A DNA stretch of 64,000 nt, taken from NCBI GenBank assembly GCA_037501455.1, contig CM074855.1, positions 38,721,001-38,785,000 of the forward strand. Reading direction: 5' to 3'. The notes under the pieces were generated by a model. That model saw only the letters and a list, made by a program, of their open reading frames with translations. It was not told the origin of the DNA and searched no databases. This DNA comes from Lantana camara. Lineage: Eukaryota; Streptophyta; Magnoliopsida; Lamiales; Verbenaceae. The position numbers and the translations under genes were made by a program. Positions 23,881 to 35,918 of this stretch are shown here, in pieces (the stretch's first letter is position 1; every line of letters begins with the position of its first letter).

Positions 23881-24336
23881 GACACTGACTTTTTGAATGA
23901 CCGAGGTGTTACAAAAGCATACAGTATCGTGTCACTCTCTCATATTCCAAGTGCTGAGTAAAAATACCCCCTTTATATGATATGTTAATGTCCTAAGCAA
24001 GCTCCTTTTGCTCGTCAATTTTTACACACGCTCTTGCACAATAAGAATGTTAATAGTAGCAAGAGAATCTCATGATACTGTAATTGAAATGATTAAGTAA
24101 ATTTTGATAGTTAATTTGTTTAAATATTTTTTCAAACTTTTTCATAAATAATCGACCTATAGTATAATTTTAAAAAATAAAGAAAATCGAGGAAAAAGAG
24201 AAAAAAATTAAGTCAAAGTTAACTCAATTTGAGTCAAACACCCTAATCATAACAACGTGGGTAGATATGTAAATATAAATAATTAAATGTTCATAATTGA
24301 GAGAAAAAAATAAAAATAAATATTCATAAGAGATGG
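23881..24336. other. AT-rich non-coding stretch before LTR A
   Basis: No open frame, repeat unit or recognisable element sequence was found. The last five bases, GATGG, are the left target-site copy for LTR A. Confidence 0.6.
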
Positions 24337-27316
24337 TGTAGCACTACACGGTGGGTCACCACATCCCCCACACCAAAGCCCAATCCACTTACGAAATGGG
24401 AATTCTGTACATGAACCAAGCAGTGGCGAATGGGAGACTGACAGACTCACACCTAAGCTAGGCGGAACGTAGAGCCTGAACTTCAAAATTCAAACAACAA
24501 GAATGCGGAAAAGAAAATAAGCCATACAAAAATTCAAACATACATAAGTAGGTAACGGGTTCAACTATCCCCAGAAGCCTGTCCCGAAATTCATATCAAT
24601 ACATAACATAATCCAAAATTAAACATTCATTCTTTCTTTCATATCTAATACAAAAAGCTAAACTAAAAGTAATGCAAATGCAAGACTACTTAACTAATAC
24701 AACAGACTCGAATCGAAAACAGACTCCAAAGACTGACTTCGCCTAGCTCGAACTCCAAGCGAAACCTGCAAACTAAAAACATGGGAAGGGAGAGGGTCAG
24801 TCACACTGATTGAGTGAGGGGATACCCACACACACTATATATATAAAGGAGCAAAGCACGTACAAAATCATAATGTTCGTGAACTCAGGGATAGTTTTTG
24901 CACACTAAATCATTTTCCCATGATATATACAAATAAGGGTTGCATGCAAAACAAAGCAATACGAGCTTACCTTATACATAGAATACATATACGTTCAGAT
25001 CTTATCATACATTTCATAACAAAACTTATCCTGTAGCGCTTGGAGGGTCGAGCCACCACATCCACATATGAAATAGAAATCCATACATGAGCCCAAGGAT
25101 AAGCGAACGGGAAACAACACGCACACGCTAAGCCAGGCGGATCTAAGACAAGACCAGAGCGCGCAAAATAAAATCAAAGCGGAAGCAAATAATCAAATCC
25201 AAGAAGATAAATCCACAAAATGGGTTCAACTATTCCTAGAAGTCTGTCCCCGAAATATACAAAATAGAAATTCGTACATAATTCAATAACAAATGCATAA
25301 AATATACATATTTCAATTACCACAATCGAATCATATACGAAAGTATAACTGCATGCAAATGAAAATGCAACTCGAACTAGGTGACTCGAAACTTACCGAC
25401 TCAAGACTCCGCCTAGCATGCACCAACCTGCAAACTGAAAAGTTGATAGGAGAGGGTCAGTCCACCGACTGAGTGAGGGGGCTCACACACACCAACACAT
25501 ATATACCTATAGAGCAAAGCACGTATTAAACAAAAGACTATGAACCGGGAATAGGGTTTTACATACCAAAGCCATTTTCTAAAAAAAACTCATACTTATT
25601 CATATATTCGTATATTCTTAAGTTTGAAAACTCGTAAGGATTCATAGATTCAGAAACGCATATGGATTCATATTAAAACTCATAAGGATTCATATTAAAA
25701 TTCATGAAGATTCAAACCTTAACATAAAATCTCTTATTGAAATCGGAAGATCCTATCCCGTTTCATAATCAAAACAACAAAAGAATTCAAATACCCGGCG
25801 AGTACGGGTCTCCAACCTTACTCCTTAACCAAAAGACTCAAAAGGAAGCATAAACTCATAAATTCATAAGATTCATAAATTCATAGATTTGTATTCCCGT
25901 ATTCCAACCTTTCTCCAGAAGTTTGCACGCGGGTTACGGGCCCACATCGTGCAACTCAATATACGTGGGGTCGCGAAACCACAACGTACCTTCTCCGGCC
26001 TCAGCCGAAGGCTCAAAGCACCACGCCTTCTCCATCTCCTTCAGAGTCGCGTGTAGGTACTTCAAAGGAGCGTGTGCACAGGGGTGATAACTGGCGACCC
26101 CAACAGCCGCACCGGGTCTCCCTTACCCACACCTCCGGGGCCCAGGGATTCAAATAGATTCATAAGGATTCATAAGACTCATAAAGAAACATACCTAACT
26201 CGCGAAACCTAGAAACATATGATTCATACTTAAGAAACATACCGTAAGAAACATACCTTACCGTGCAACTCGGCATATGCTATACACATACCTCTCCGTG
26301 TCTTCCTAATTCATAATATGCTGAGGGAAATCCATAGTTTGCTTGATGATACACGGTTTGGAGCATATACTTGTTGCAAAACCAATTTAAAGCTTATATA
26401 TGCCCATACGTATAATTTCAGAAGAATTCATATGAAATCGAATAACAAGATTCATAACGTATCATATGACATATATTTAGTATATATATAATAGTATATT
26501 CGCATGCAGACTTGAAAATGAGCACATACGGTCATAGGTCGCATTAACTAAAAGAAAACAAACCTAAACCTCACCTATACCGAAAGTGCTCACGAACGAG
26601 CGTTGACGACCAAGAAGAAGCTAAAATGGTGGAACCGACTCCTCCGGAACTCAACTCTGAGAAAACAAACACAAACTTATGACTTAGACTCATTCATGAA
26701 CCACTTAGACGCACGGCGATGCATAAGGATGTTAATGAATAAAATGAATACAAATGAAATGCAAGAATGCATCACTTAAGCCATTTAAGTTCAAAACTCA
26801 TATAAAGTGTTTCATATCACTTCATAAACATAATTCATAAAATGTAACAAATAATTAAATCACAAAATTACTCTTAGAGCACATGTTTCATGCATAAGAA
26901 TCCAAATAAAAACACAAGACCACATTCATAGTTTGAACCATATTATATAAAAACTAAATTAAATAAATGAATAATGGAAAATTACTTAATTCATATATAT
27001 ATACCAAATGTACACGTTCCAACTGCAACAATTCATAAGGTTCACAAAAGACATGATTTATTAAAGTGATTAGAAATTCCAAACATCAAATAATTCCATA
27101 GTTAATTAATAGACCATTTACACACCATATAAAACATTACATGATTAGCATCTTAAAGATGGAATAATAGTAACAGCTAAACATAAGCCTGCAGCCCCAA
27201 AATAAATCAAACAACATTGTATTTAATGCATTAAACCTCACATATAAACCATGCAAAAAGGACAAAGTTGAGCAAGTAAAGAGAAGGAAACAAATGAACA
27301 AAGTTGGTGCAGCCAC

Positions 27317-27415
27317 ATCTCCCCTACCGGGGAGATTTCCTTCAGCACTTTCCCCGGCCGAGGAAACATGTAAAAAGATACAGAAGCTTCCCCACGCAAA
27401 GTCCCCCGCCGGGGA
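27317..27415. repeat. Dyad array (TCCCC-N4-GGGGA type) in LTR B
   Basis: ATCTCCCC-TACC-GGGGAGAT (27317-27336), TTTCC...GGAAA (27349-27366) and TCCCC-CGCC-GGGGA (27402-27415, central part). Centres are 31 and 51 bp apart. Only three dyads are clear, but the first pair keeps the usual step. Confidence 0.7.
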
Positions 27416-28590
27416 TTTCTTCCGGCACAAAAATGCAGCAACACCGTAGCTTTCTCCCCTGTTCGAAGGCAACCCACAGCAGCAGCAAACAACAAGGTAT
27501 AAGGCAGCAAATAGCAGGTAACAAACGCAGCAACAACAACACTCCAAGCTCATGCAAAGCATCATCAAGAAAAAGGAAACATAGCAGCCACGAGAGGAAA
27601 GGAAAAGCTTGAAACCTTCATGCTCATTGTAACGCCCCGATTTTCAGACAGTCAGGTACATTCGACACGTGTGGGTTTCGAGCGCTAGGATTTTATTTTA
27701 TTATTTTCATTTATTTAATTTAAACGTGTTACCTTAATTTCTATCAATTGTTTTCGACGTGACTACGTGGAAATATATGAAATACGTGTCAACTTAGAAA
27801 TTATTGAATAAATGGAATTTAATTGTCACATGAGTTAATTGTCCAATTTGTATTAATTGCATAATTGTCCTTAATTGCTCATTTCCTTTTCTTTAAGGAC
27901 CCAATTGCATGAAAATCTTTTGGACCTAATTGATCATTTTCCAAACTTGATATACTTAATTGCATGACTTATGAAGTTGGAGGATTTAATCATAAATATT
28001 ACAATTTTTCCCACAAATATAACGATATATGCATCTCTTCATTGCTCTTCATTTCATCTCATCAAGAATCATCATCCATTCTTTCTTCTCTCTACCGAGC
28101 CAAACCTATCAAGAAGGCAAAGGAAGATTTCATCAAATTCATCAACTCTTTCCAAGGAAAATTAGGAGTTTTGGAGTTTGATCATCCATATGCATCATCG
28201 TCTTCCATTATTTTCATTTCAAGGTATATATGATGATATATGTGATATCTTGAATATAGTTCTTGGAGCTAGGGTTTATGATTTGAGTTTGATGATTGGT
28301 ATATTAGTGCTAGAAGTATGATTACATGTTCAAAGCTTGAATTTCATGTGTAATTCTTGAGAATTATGGAGTTATATGCCAAGTTAGTATATAAGCTTGA
28401 TATGATTGTTTTTGATGATTAGACATGAATTATGTGTTGATATTGAGTGTTATTGTCTCTCAAGCATGTATACTTATTTCCTTTCATGAATTTTAGCTTG
28501 TGGAATTGAATTATGTGAGTTTGATGAGATTTGGGAGTGGTTCGTGCATGCCCTGTTCTTCTCCCCTGTTTTCGGCAACTTCGGTAAAAC

Positions 28591-28788
28591 GGGAACGGCC
28601 CTTCCCGTTCCCTTTGTATTTTGGGAACGGCCGTTCCCATATTTTGAATAATGTACTTGGCGGCGAGGACGGGAACGACCGTTCCCACTTTGTCTCACAG
28701 ACGGGAACGGCCGTTCCCATCTTCGGGGAGCCCGACAGGCGGGAACGGCCATTTCCATTTTCCACTAAAGCCTGGAACGGCCGTTCCC
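28591..28788. repeat. Six-dyad array (GGGAACGGCCGTTCCC type), C 5' LTR
   Basis: Six near-palindromes centred at 28598.5, 28630.5, 28678.5, 28710.5, 28748.5 and 28780.5. The gaps are 32, 48, 32, 38 and 32. Copies 2 and 4 are perfect 16-bp palindromes. Substitutions are mainly in the central GGCC (CC to CT or AT; GG to GA). Confidence 0.95.
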
Positions 28789-29097
28789 AGCCCCCTGGTA
28801 GTGCAGAAACTTTCTGCATAAAATTACAATTTTAGCCCCTCGATCCGACGACTTCTTTGACCCCGAATTGCTATTATATGATTAATTATGTGTCAAAACA
28901 CGATGTTATCATGCTACATTGTGTATTGCTCGATGTCTCGTACATGATCATGTCGTGCGTCATTATATGGAATAATAGTCTTGAATTATGGTCTCATGCA
29001 CGTACATTGTCCCATTTCTTGTCCAGTTATTCTCCAGGGCGGAGATTATCAAGCATGAGCATGTTCACGCAATCACGAGTCGTGTGTCGCCTGTCAG

Positions 29098-29991
29098 GTG
29101 AGGTTTAATTTCTAGTTATATAGAACCTGTATAACCTTTACGTGATTTTTGACCAAAGGTATTTATATTTATAATTTCATGAAATCACTTATCATTTCAA
29201 GTTATATTATTGTTCATGAATCAAGCAAGTAAGTTAGGTTAGTGTTCAAGAATCAAGCAAGTCATGTTCATGCAAGCAAGTAAACACATTCTCCTGGCCA
29301 GGTCCTCCTTAGTGAGGGCGCTGGGCTGGTCTTCGGGCTGGTGGTTGTCCGTCCAACCACAGGAAGAACAAAGCCCTATCGTGTACATGCGTTCTCCTAG
29401 TCAGGTCCTCCTTAGTGAGGGCGCTGGGCTGGTCTTCGGGCTGGTGGTTGTCCGTCCAACCATAGGAAGAACAAAGCCCTATCGTGTACATGCGTTCTCC
29501 TGGTCAGGTTCTCCTTAGTGAGGGCGTTGGGCTGGTCTTAGAGCTGGTGGTTGTCCGTCCAACCATAGGAGGAACAAAACCCTATCATGAGCCGAAGGAG
29601 ACTGGGGATGAATCCGGCACCACGGATTGTCCTCGGGTTATTGCATGATTTTCATTCCATGAACGTGTTACATGATTACACTATCGCACGATTGCACGAT
29701 AATTGAATTGCATGATCACCTAATGATTAACAAGCTAGCAAGCATGTTCATGTTCAATTGGAGTTAGGTTGGAGACCGGCCTCACTCGCCGGAGCCATGT
29801 ATTGATTGCATGAAAATGAACAAGTATTTAATATTGACGGTTGTATTCTCGGGCGAAGCTATATTATTACTGAACTCATATATTTATCTTTTACAAATCT
29901 TTACCCGAGAATATAACTTGCATGTTATCTGCGCTAATATGTATGTAAACCCCTCACTCGGTCTTCACAGACTAACGCCTCCACCTTTCAG
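29098..29991 (+). promoter_or_regulatory. Intron-like module in C 5' LTR
   Basis: CAG|GTGAGGTTTAAT matches a plant 5' splice site. About 890 bp downstream are CTCGGTCT-TCAC-AGACTGA-like hairpin text, a pyrimidine tract and CCTTTCAG|GTATTGCAG|GT. The same pair of signals recurs in most LTRs of the window. Splicing is inferred, not shown. Confidence 0.5.
29288..29596 (+). repeat. Three tandem 103-bp units in C 5' LTR
   Basis: Units start at 29288, 29391 and 29494 (GTTCTCCTGGCCAGG...TACATGC), an exact 103-bp period. The 3' LTR has four units, so copy number changed after insertion. Confidence 0.93.
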
Positions 29992-30395
29992 GTATTGCAG
30001 GTGCACGCTAGGCGGGAAGTGAGTTGAGTCCAGTCCTAGTAGTCGAGTCTTGCACAGTTCATTTTATTTAATTGTTTATTTATTGTTTAAGGGATTTAAG
30101 TTATTGTTATTGTTTATTTGGAGATGATAATGTATTGATAAATATAGTAAAGCATGTTTAGAATGATAAATGAAACATCGTGACTTGGGAAATGGAAATG
30201 CTTGATAAAGATTAGTTTATGCTTCCGCTTTAATTTTGTTGCATGAGTTACTTATCCCGCCTAGCCTATTGAGTTATTGCATTGTCACCCGTTCGCTATA
30301 GGTTAGTTCATGTATGGATTGACCATTTCGTATGTGGATTGACCTATAGTGCGGGGGTGTGGTACCTCCACGTGTCTGGGGTGCTCCATCTAAGG

Positions 30396-30407
30396 TGGTA
30401 TCAGAGC
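30396..30407 (+). other. Primer-binding site, initiator tRNA-Met (C)
   Basis: TGGTATCAGAGC lies seven bases after the 5' LTR. It is followed by CCGGTTGCAAAACCGAGG, identical to the same place in element H. Confidence 0.95.
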
Positions 30408-33095
30408 CCGGTTGCAAAACCGAGGTTCTAGTGTCGTGTCGTGTCGAGTCTAGGTGGTACGGCATAGGAATTATTTGACAATTTGAGAGCCTTGCATCGT
30501 ATCTGAATGTCTTGATCTACTTGAACTCTTTGAATTAATTGAAATACCTGATAACTTGTGCCCTTGTATTGATTTATGTATTCATTGCCAATTTATTTAT
30601 CTTGAATTGCTTGAAACCTATGTGGACAACGTGTTTTATTTGAACATTTATGAATTAGTTGTTGAATTTTATATTGAATTCTCATTATTGGCACTAACTA
30701 TGTGACAACTATATGACATGAACACGCTTCACCCACATGCATTTAATTGTAAAGTAAGCTGTGAGTGATAGGTTTTGGAAATGTATGAATCAAGGCCGGA
30801 GGATTTTGAAATTTAAGAGACTGATCAACCGCTTGAATCAAGTTGCAGTTCGGCCAACCAAGAATGGACACCGGGATCGAGCCCAACATTTCTACGGTGC
30901 CAGGTTCTTCAATGCATTCATAAACAAGTGCATCATAATTGTTAATTAAATTGCTTCTCATTATAAAATATCGTTATGAATATTATTGAGATTATCTACT
31001 TGATGCATTAAATATATGTTTGAATTAGTTGAAATATTTAATTTTCTTTGTTTATGAGTATTTCTGTAAATCAATATAAATGTTCCAACGTGTGACATTT
31101 TAAATTGTTGGTAGGTTGCTACGTGCATTGGCATTTTAACCATCATGCATTATTTAGTGTTTACTGTTAATAGGTTCTACCTATACTCTGTACCATCCTT
31201 GCTTTTGTTTCTACAACTTGAATTTTAAAGAGGAGATTTCTGAATCATTGGGTATCGTGTTGGGAATCGGGTCATTTGATTTTGCTTGAAGATTAAAAAC
31301 ATTTGGGACTGTGAGAATTTATTGATCCAGGATTTAGTAGGAGTGGGTATGATATAAACATTTGGAAAATTTTGGAACGGGCAAAGGTTGATAAGTCCAA
31401 GAAGATAAATGTTCAGTGGATCCTTCAACCTTCAGAAATTAATCAGTACTTTGGAGATGCATTGGGAGTAAGAGAGTAACTTTCTTGTTTTGGATTATGG
31501 TGTTGATCTTATAGCTGGCCACACTCGGGAAAGCATTAGGTGACTAAGGGATGTTGGAAAATTTTAATATTAAATCCAAGTGATGACAGTTGAGGAGCTT
31601 TGAGTTGGGCATGTTACCTGCAGAGAAGCTTGCAAGTGGAAAAGGGCAGGATAATTTTAAAGAATAAGAAAATTTCTATTTTCTTAAGGGGGAGAGTCGG
31701 CCTGAGAATAATTTAAATCTGATGTTAGATAGTACTCGGGAAGTTGAAAAGTTAAGCAAACCGATTCTTCTTGGAATCCTCTATCAGAACCATGTGAAAG
31801 AAGTTGTCAATAATCTAAACTTTTCTCCCTCTTACGCCAAGAAAAGTTCCATCATCGACAGTACCTTTGTTCCATTATCGTTTTCAAGAATGTGGATACA
31901 CCGTCTACCGTTCTCTGGTAATTTCAGGATATCATTTGACTTAGTAAATAGAAAGGATTCAATTTGAGTAATACTCGGAATCAATCTCAAGTTTTGGTAG
32001 GTTAACTCCGACAAGAGTTTTCTTACGAAGTTGTTACTCGTACCCTAGAGATGTCTTAAAAACACACCACTCGTTTTTCGTGTTATCAGCGGCGCTTCCA
32101 CGAAAATACTAATTTCCATGAACGCGTTTGGGAAAATTGAAGCCAAGCAACCATTCCTTTCAAGATCTTTCGTGAAGTTGTGGAATATGTTATCGATTTC
32201 GGGGGAATCAACTGGAAGATGTTTCATTAAGACTTGGGATTCTTCAATGCTATGCCAGTGTGCTTGCTAAATTACTCTCACGGGATAACAACTTTGGCTC
32301 CTTTCTGTATCAAACATCCGCCGTGTTAATTGCTAAAGGAGTAGGAGCTCAACTTTAGGATTTCAAATAAAGAGGTCAAGAATGTTGCTTCGGGAAAATG
32401 TTTACTTTAATTACTGAGGTCGAGGAAATGGTAACACCTGTTCTCTTTGTTGGTTGAATAAAAGTTTGCTTGAAACATAAAGTCAGTCTTCTAAGCTTGA
32501 ATGCACAATTAATCTCTAACTAGAAAACCATGGTTATTTTCAATTCCAAAACCGGAAGGTAAATGTGAGAATCAGTGCGAGAACGGTTCAACTGGCAAAT
32601 CTGGGATTAAAACAGGTCTGAAGATGTGGTGATTAATGATGATTTACGGATTATGTTAGAAAATAGTACAAAGACAGAGACGGTTATCAGAAATGGGAAT
32701 CTTGAGCTGCAACGGTACCACGCAAGGAAGATCGCAACTAAAAGAATCAGGAATTCAGCCGAGTTATTTCAACACCGGAACTTCAATCCTCGGTGAACGG
32801 TACACTTAATCATGCATACCACGTGCATCACTATTTTATTATTTATTATTGTTATTATTCGTTGTTATTCTCATATATGATTCTTTGCTTATTGCTAATT
32901 ATTTTATTCTGGTACATGACCCCTTGTTTATTATTAATTGTTTATTATTATTTCGTTGCTTTTGTATATGACTCCTTGATTATTATTACTTGTTTATGTG
33001 AACGATTATCTGCATACATATAATTTTATTTGATCCTTGTGTGTTACTTACAAATATTTATCTAAGTGCTCGCTTGAACTTTTATTTCGTGTGCG

Positions 33096-33201
33096 TGAGA
33101 GACGGGGATTCTCTCAGGGTTGTCAAGAGACGGGGCTCTCTTGTTACTTGCTCGGGAGACGGGGTGCTCTCGTTAATTGTTTGAGAGACGGGGCACTCTC
33201 A
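33096..33201 (+). repeat. Array of four CGGGG-loop stem-loops (C)
   Basis: TGAGAGA-CGGGGAT-TCTCTCA (33096-33116), CAAGAGA-CGGGGC-TCTCTTG (33124-33143), CGGGAG-ACGGGGTG-CTCTCG (33153-33172, one G-U pair) and TGAGAG-ACGGGGCA-CTCTCA (33182-33201). Stems differ but each is self-complementary; the loop is constant. Spacing is about 29 bp. The array lies 230 bp upstream of the polypurine tract, in the 3' part of the transcript. Confidence 0.93.
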
Positions 33202-33429
33202 GTATTTTCAACCACTTGTCAAGTTGTTTTAGTGGAAGGTTAGATTTTCTTTCGAGTGATTAGACTCCGGAAAGTTGAGGGTCGTGATTTCACCCATTGG
33301 AGAACTTTGCGAATTAAGACCTCTTCCGAACTAATCCCTGACGGGGAGTAGCTAACCCGCGTGGGAAGAAAACGTAAGAGTCAATTAAATTTCAGGAATT
33401 CAGGACTTGGAATCCGAGGACGGATTCTC

Positions 33430-33445
33430 TTAAGGGGGAGAGAGT
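33430..33445 (+). other. Polypurine tract of element C
   Basis: TTAAGGGGGAGAGAGT lies directly against the 3' LTR start TGTAACGCC. Confidence 0.9.
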
Positions 33446-34408
33446 TGTAACGCCCCGATTTTCAGACAGTCAGGTACGTTCGACACGTGTGGGTTTCGAG
33501 CGCTAGGATTTTATTTTATTATTTTCATTTATTTAATTTAAACGTGTTACCTTAATTTCTATCAATTGTTTTCGACGTGACTACGTGGAAATATATGAAA
33601 TACGTGTCAACTTGGGAATTATTGAATAAATGGAATTTAATTTTCACATGAGTTAATTGTTCAATTTGTATTAATTGCATAATTGTCCTTAATTGCTCAT
33701 TTCCTTTTCTTTAAGGACCCAATTGCATGAAAATCTTTTGGACCTAATTGATCATTTTCCAAACTTGATATACTTAATTGCATGACTTATGAAGTTGGAG
33801 GATTTAATCATAAATATTACAATTTTCCCCACAAATATAACGATATATGCATCTCTTCCTTGCTCTTCATTTCATCTCATCAAGAATCATCATACATTCT
33901 TTCTTCTCTCTACCGAGCCAAACCTATCAAGAAGGCAAAGGAAGATTTCATCAAATTCATCAACTCTTTCCAAGGAAAATTAGGAGTTTTGGAGTTTGAT
34001 CATCCATATGCATCATCGTCTTCCATTATTTTCATTTCAAGGTATATATGATGATATATGTGATATCTTGAATATAGTTCTTGGAGCTAGGGTTTATGAT
34101 TTGAGTTTGATGATTGGTATATTAGTGCTAGAAGTATGATTACATGTTCAAAGCTTGAATTTCATGTGTAATTCTTGAGAATTATGGAGTTATATGCTAA
34201 GTTAGTATATAAGCTTGATATGATTGTTTTTGATGATTAGACATGAATTATGTGTTGATATTGAGTGTCATTGACTCTCAAGCATGTATACTTATTTCCT
34301 TTCACGAATTCTAGCTTGTGGAATTGAATTATGTGAGTTTGATGAGATTTGGGAGTGGTTCGTGCATGCCCTGTTCTTCTCCCCTGTTTTCTGCAGCTTC
34401 TGTAAAAC

Positions 34409-34606
34409 GAGAACGGCCCTTCCCGTTCCCTTTGTATTTTGGGAACGGTCGTTCCTATATTTTGAATAGTGTGCTTGGCGGCGAGGACAGGAACGACCGT
34501 TCCCACTTTGTCTCACAGACGGGAACGGCCGTTCCCATCTTCGGGGAGCCCGATAGGCGGGAACGGCCATTCCCATTTTCCACTAAAGCCTGGAACGACC
34601 GTTCCC
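34409..34606. repeat. Six-dyad array, C 3' LTR
   Basis: Centres at 34416.5, 34448.5, 34496.5, 34528.5, 34566.5 and 34598.5, the same 32/48/32/38/32 spacing as the 5' LTR. Several arms now carry single transitions absent from the other LTR, mostly at CG sites. Confidence 0.93.
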
Positions 34607-34915
34607 AGCCCCCTGGTAGTGCAGAAACTTTCTGCATAAAATTACATTTTTAGCCCCTCGATCCGAAGACTTCTTTGACCCCGAATTGCTATTATATGAT
34701 TAATTATGTGTCAAAACAAGATGTTATCATGCTACATTGTTTATTGCTCGATGTCTCGTACATGATCATGCCGTGCGTCATTATATGGAATAATAGTCTT
34801 GAATTATGGTCTCATGCACGTACATTGTCCCATTTCTTGTCCAGTTATTCTCCAGGGCGGAGATTATCAAACATGAGCACGTTCACGCAGTCACGAGTCG
34901 TGTATCGCCTGTCAG

Positions 34916-35918
34916 GTGAGGTTTAATTTCTAGTTATATAGAACTTGTATAACCTTTACGTGATTTTTGGCCAAAGGTATTTATATTTATAATTTCATGA
35001 AATCACTTATCATTTCAAGTTATATTATTGTTCATGAATCAAGCAAGTAAGTTAGGTTAGTGTTCAAGAATCAAGCAAGTCATGTTCATGCAAGCAAGTA
35101 AACGCGTTCTCCTGGCCAGGTCCTCCTTAGTGAGGGCGCTGGGCTGGTCTTCGGGCTGGTGGTTGTCCGTCCAACCACAGGAAGAACAAAGCCCTATCGT
35201 GTACATGCGTTCTCCTGGCCATGTCCTCCTTAGTGAGGGCGCTGGGCTTGTCTTCGGGCTGGTGGTTGTCCGTCCAACCATAGGAAGAACAAAGCCCTAT
35301 CGTGTACATGCGTTCTCCTGGCCAGGTCCTCCTTAGTGAGGGCGTTGGGCTGGTCTTCAGGCTGGTGGTTGTCCGTCCAACCACAGGAAGAACAAAGCCC
35401 TATCGTGTACATGCGTTCTCCTGGCCAGGTTCTCCTTAGTGAGGGCGCTGGGCTGGTCTTAGAGCTGGTGGTTGTCCGTCCAACCACAGGAGGAACAAAA
35501 CCCTATTATGAGCCGAAGGAGACTGGGGATGAATCCGGCACCACGGGTTGTCCTCGGGTTATTGCATGATTTTCATTCCATGAACGTGTTACATGATTAC
35601 ACTATCGCACGATTGCACGATAATTGAATTGTATGATCACCTAATGATTAACAAGCTAGCAAGCATGTTCATGTTCATGTTCTATTGGAGTTAGGTTGGA
35701 GACCGGCCTCACTCGCCGGAGCCATGTATTGATTGCATGAAAATGAACAAGTATTTAATATTGATAGTTGTATTCTCGGGCGAAGCTATATTATTACTGA
35801 ACTCATATATTTATCTTTTACAAATCTTTACCCGAGAATATAACTTGCATGTTATCTGCGCTAATATGTATGTAAACCCCTCACTCGGTCTTCACAGACT
35901 GACGCCTCCACCTTTCAG
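34916..35918 (+). promoter_or_regulatory. Intron-like module in C 3' LTR
   Basis: CAG|GTGAGGTTTAAT to CCTTTCAG|GTATTGCAG, about 1.0 kb. The difference in length from the 5' LTR is due to the extra 103-bp unit. Confidence 0.45.
35106..35517 (+). repeat. Four tandem 103-bp units in C 3' LTR
   Basis: Units start at 35106, 35209, 35312 and 35415, exactly 103 bp apart, with few differences. One more unit than in the 5' LTR. Confidence 0.95.

Larger units (their letters stand above)
27628..30388 (+). repeat. 5' LTR of element C
   Basis: Order in sense direction: terminal TGTAACGCC; AT-rich stretch with ATATAACGATATATGCATCTCTTC-like promoter text near 28010; six-dyad array; TGCAGA/TCTGCA hairpin (28802-28818); donor CAGGTGAGG; three 103-bp repeats; hairpin and acceptor; GCTAGGCGGGA and TCCCGCCTAGC arms; GTGCTCCA end. 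Confidence 0.93.
30389..33445 (+). other. Internal region of element C, no protein recognised
   Basis: About 3.06 kb between the LTRs. All frames are short and none resembles Gag or Pol. A second purine tract (CTTAAGGGGGAGAG near 31684) could be a fossil polypurine tract from recombination. The final part contains TA-rich DNA, then the four-hairpin array. Confidence 0.8.

Noticed and set aside
27238..27568. Cysteine-rich minus-strand frames of 90-143 codons near 27.2-27.6 kb
   Set aside because: They lie within solo LTR B across its dyad array, are unsupported by any domain, and overlap each other in different frames.
28500..28835. Overlapping open frames on both strands of the dyad arrays, repeating G-N-G-R-S or G-T-A-V-P (also at 34.3, 49.6, 57.1 and 60.9 kb)
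   Set aside because: They arise because the palindromes read as open codons in several frames of both strands. They have no start context or domain, and they differ between LTR copies.
31683..31700. Second polypurine tract in C as evidence of a nested element
   Set aside because: CTTAAGGGGGAGAG is present but not followed by an LTR start. It may be a fossil of recombination and was not counted as a functional site.
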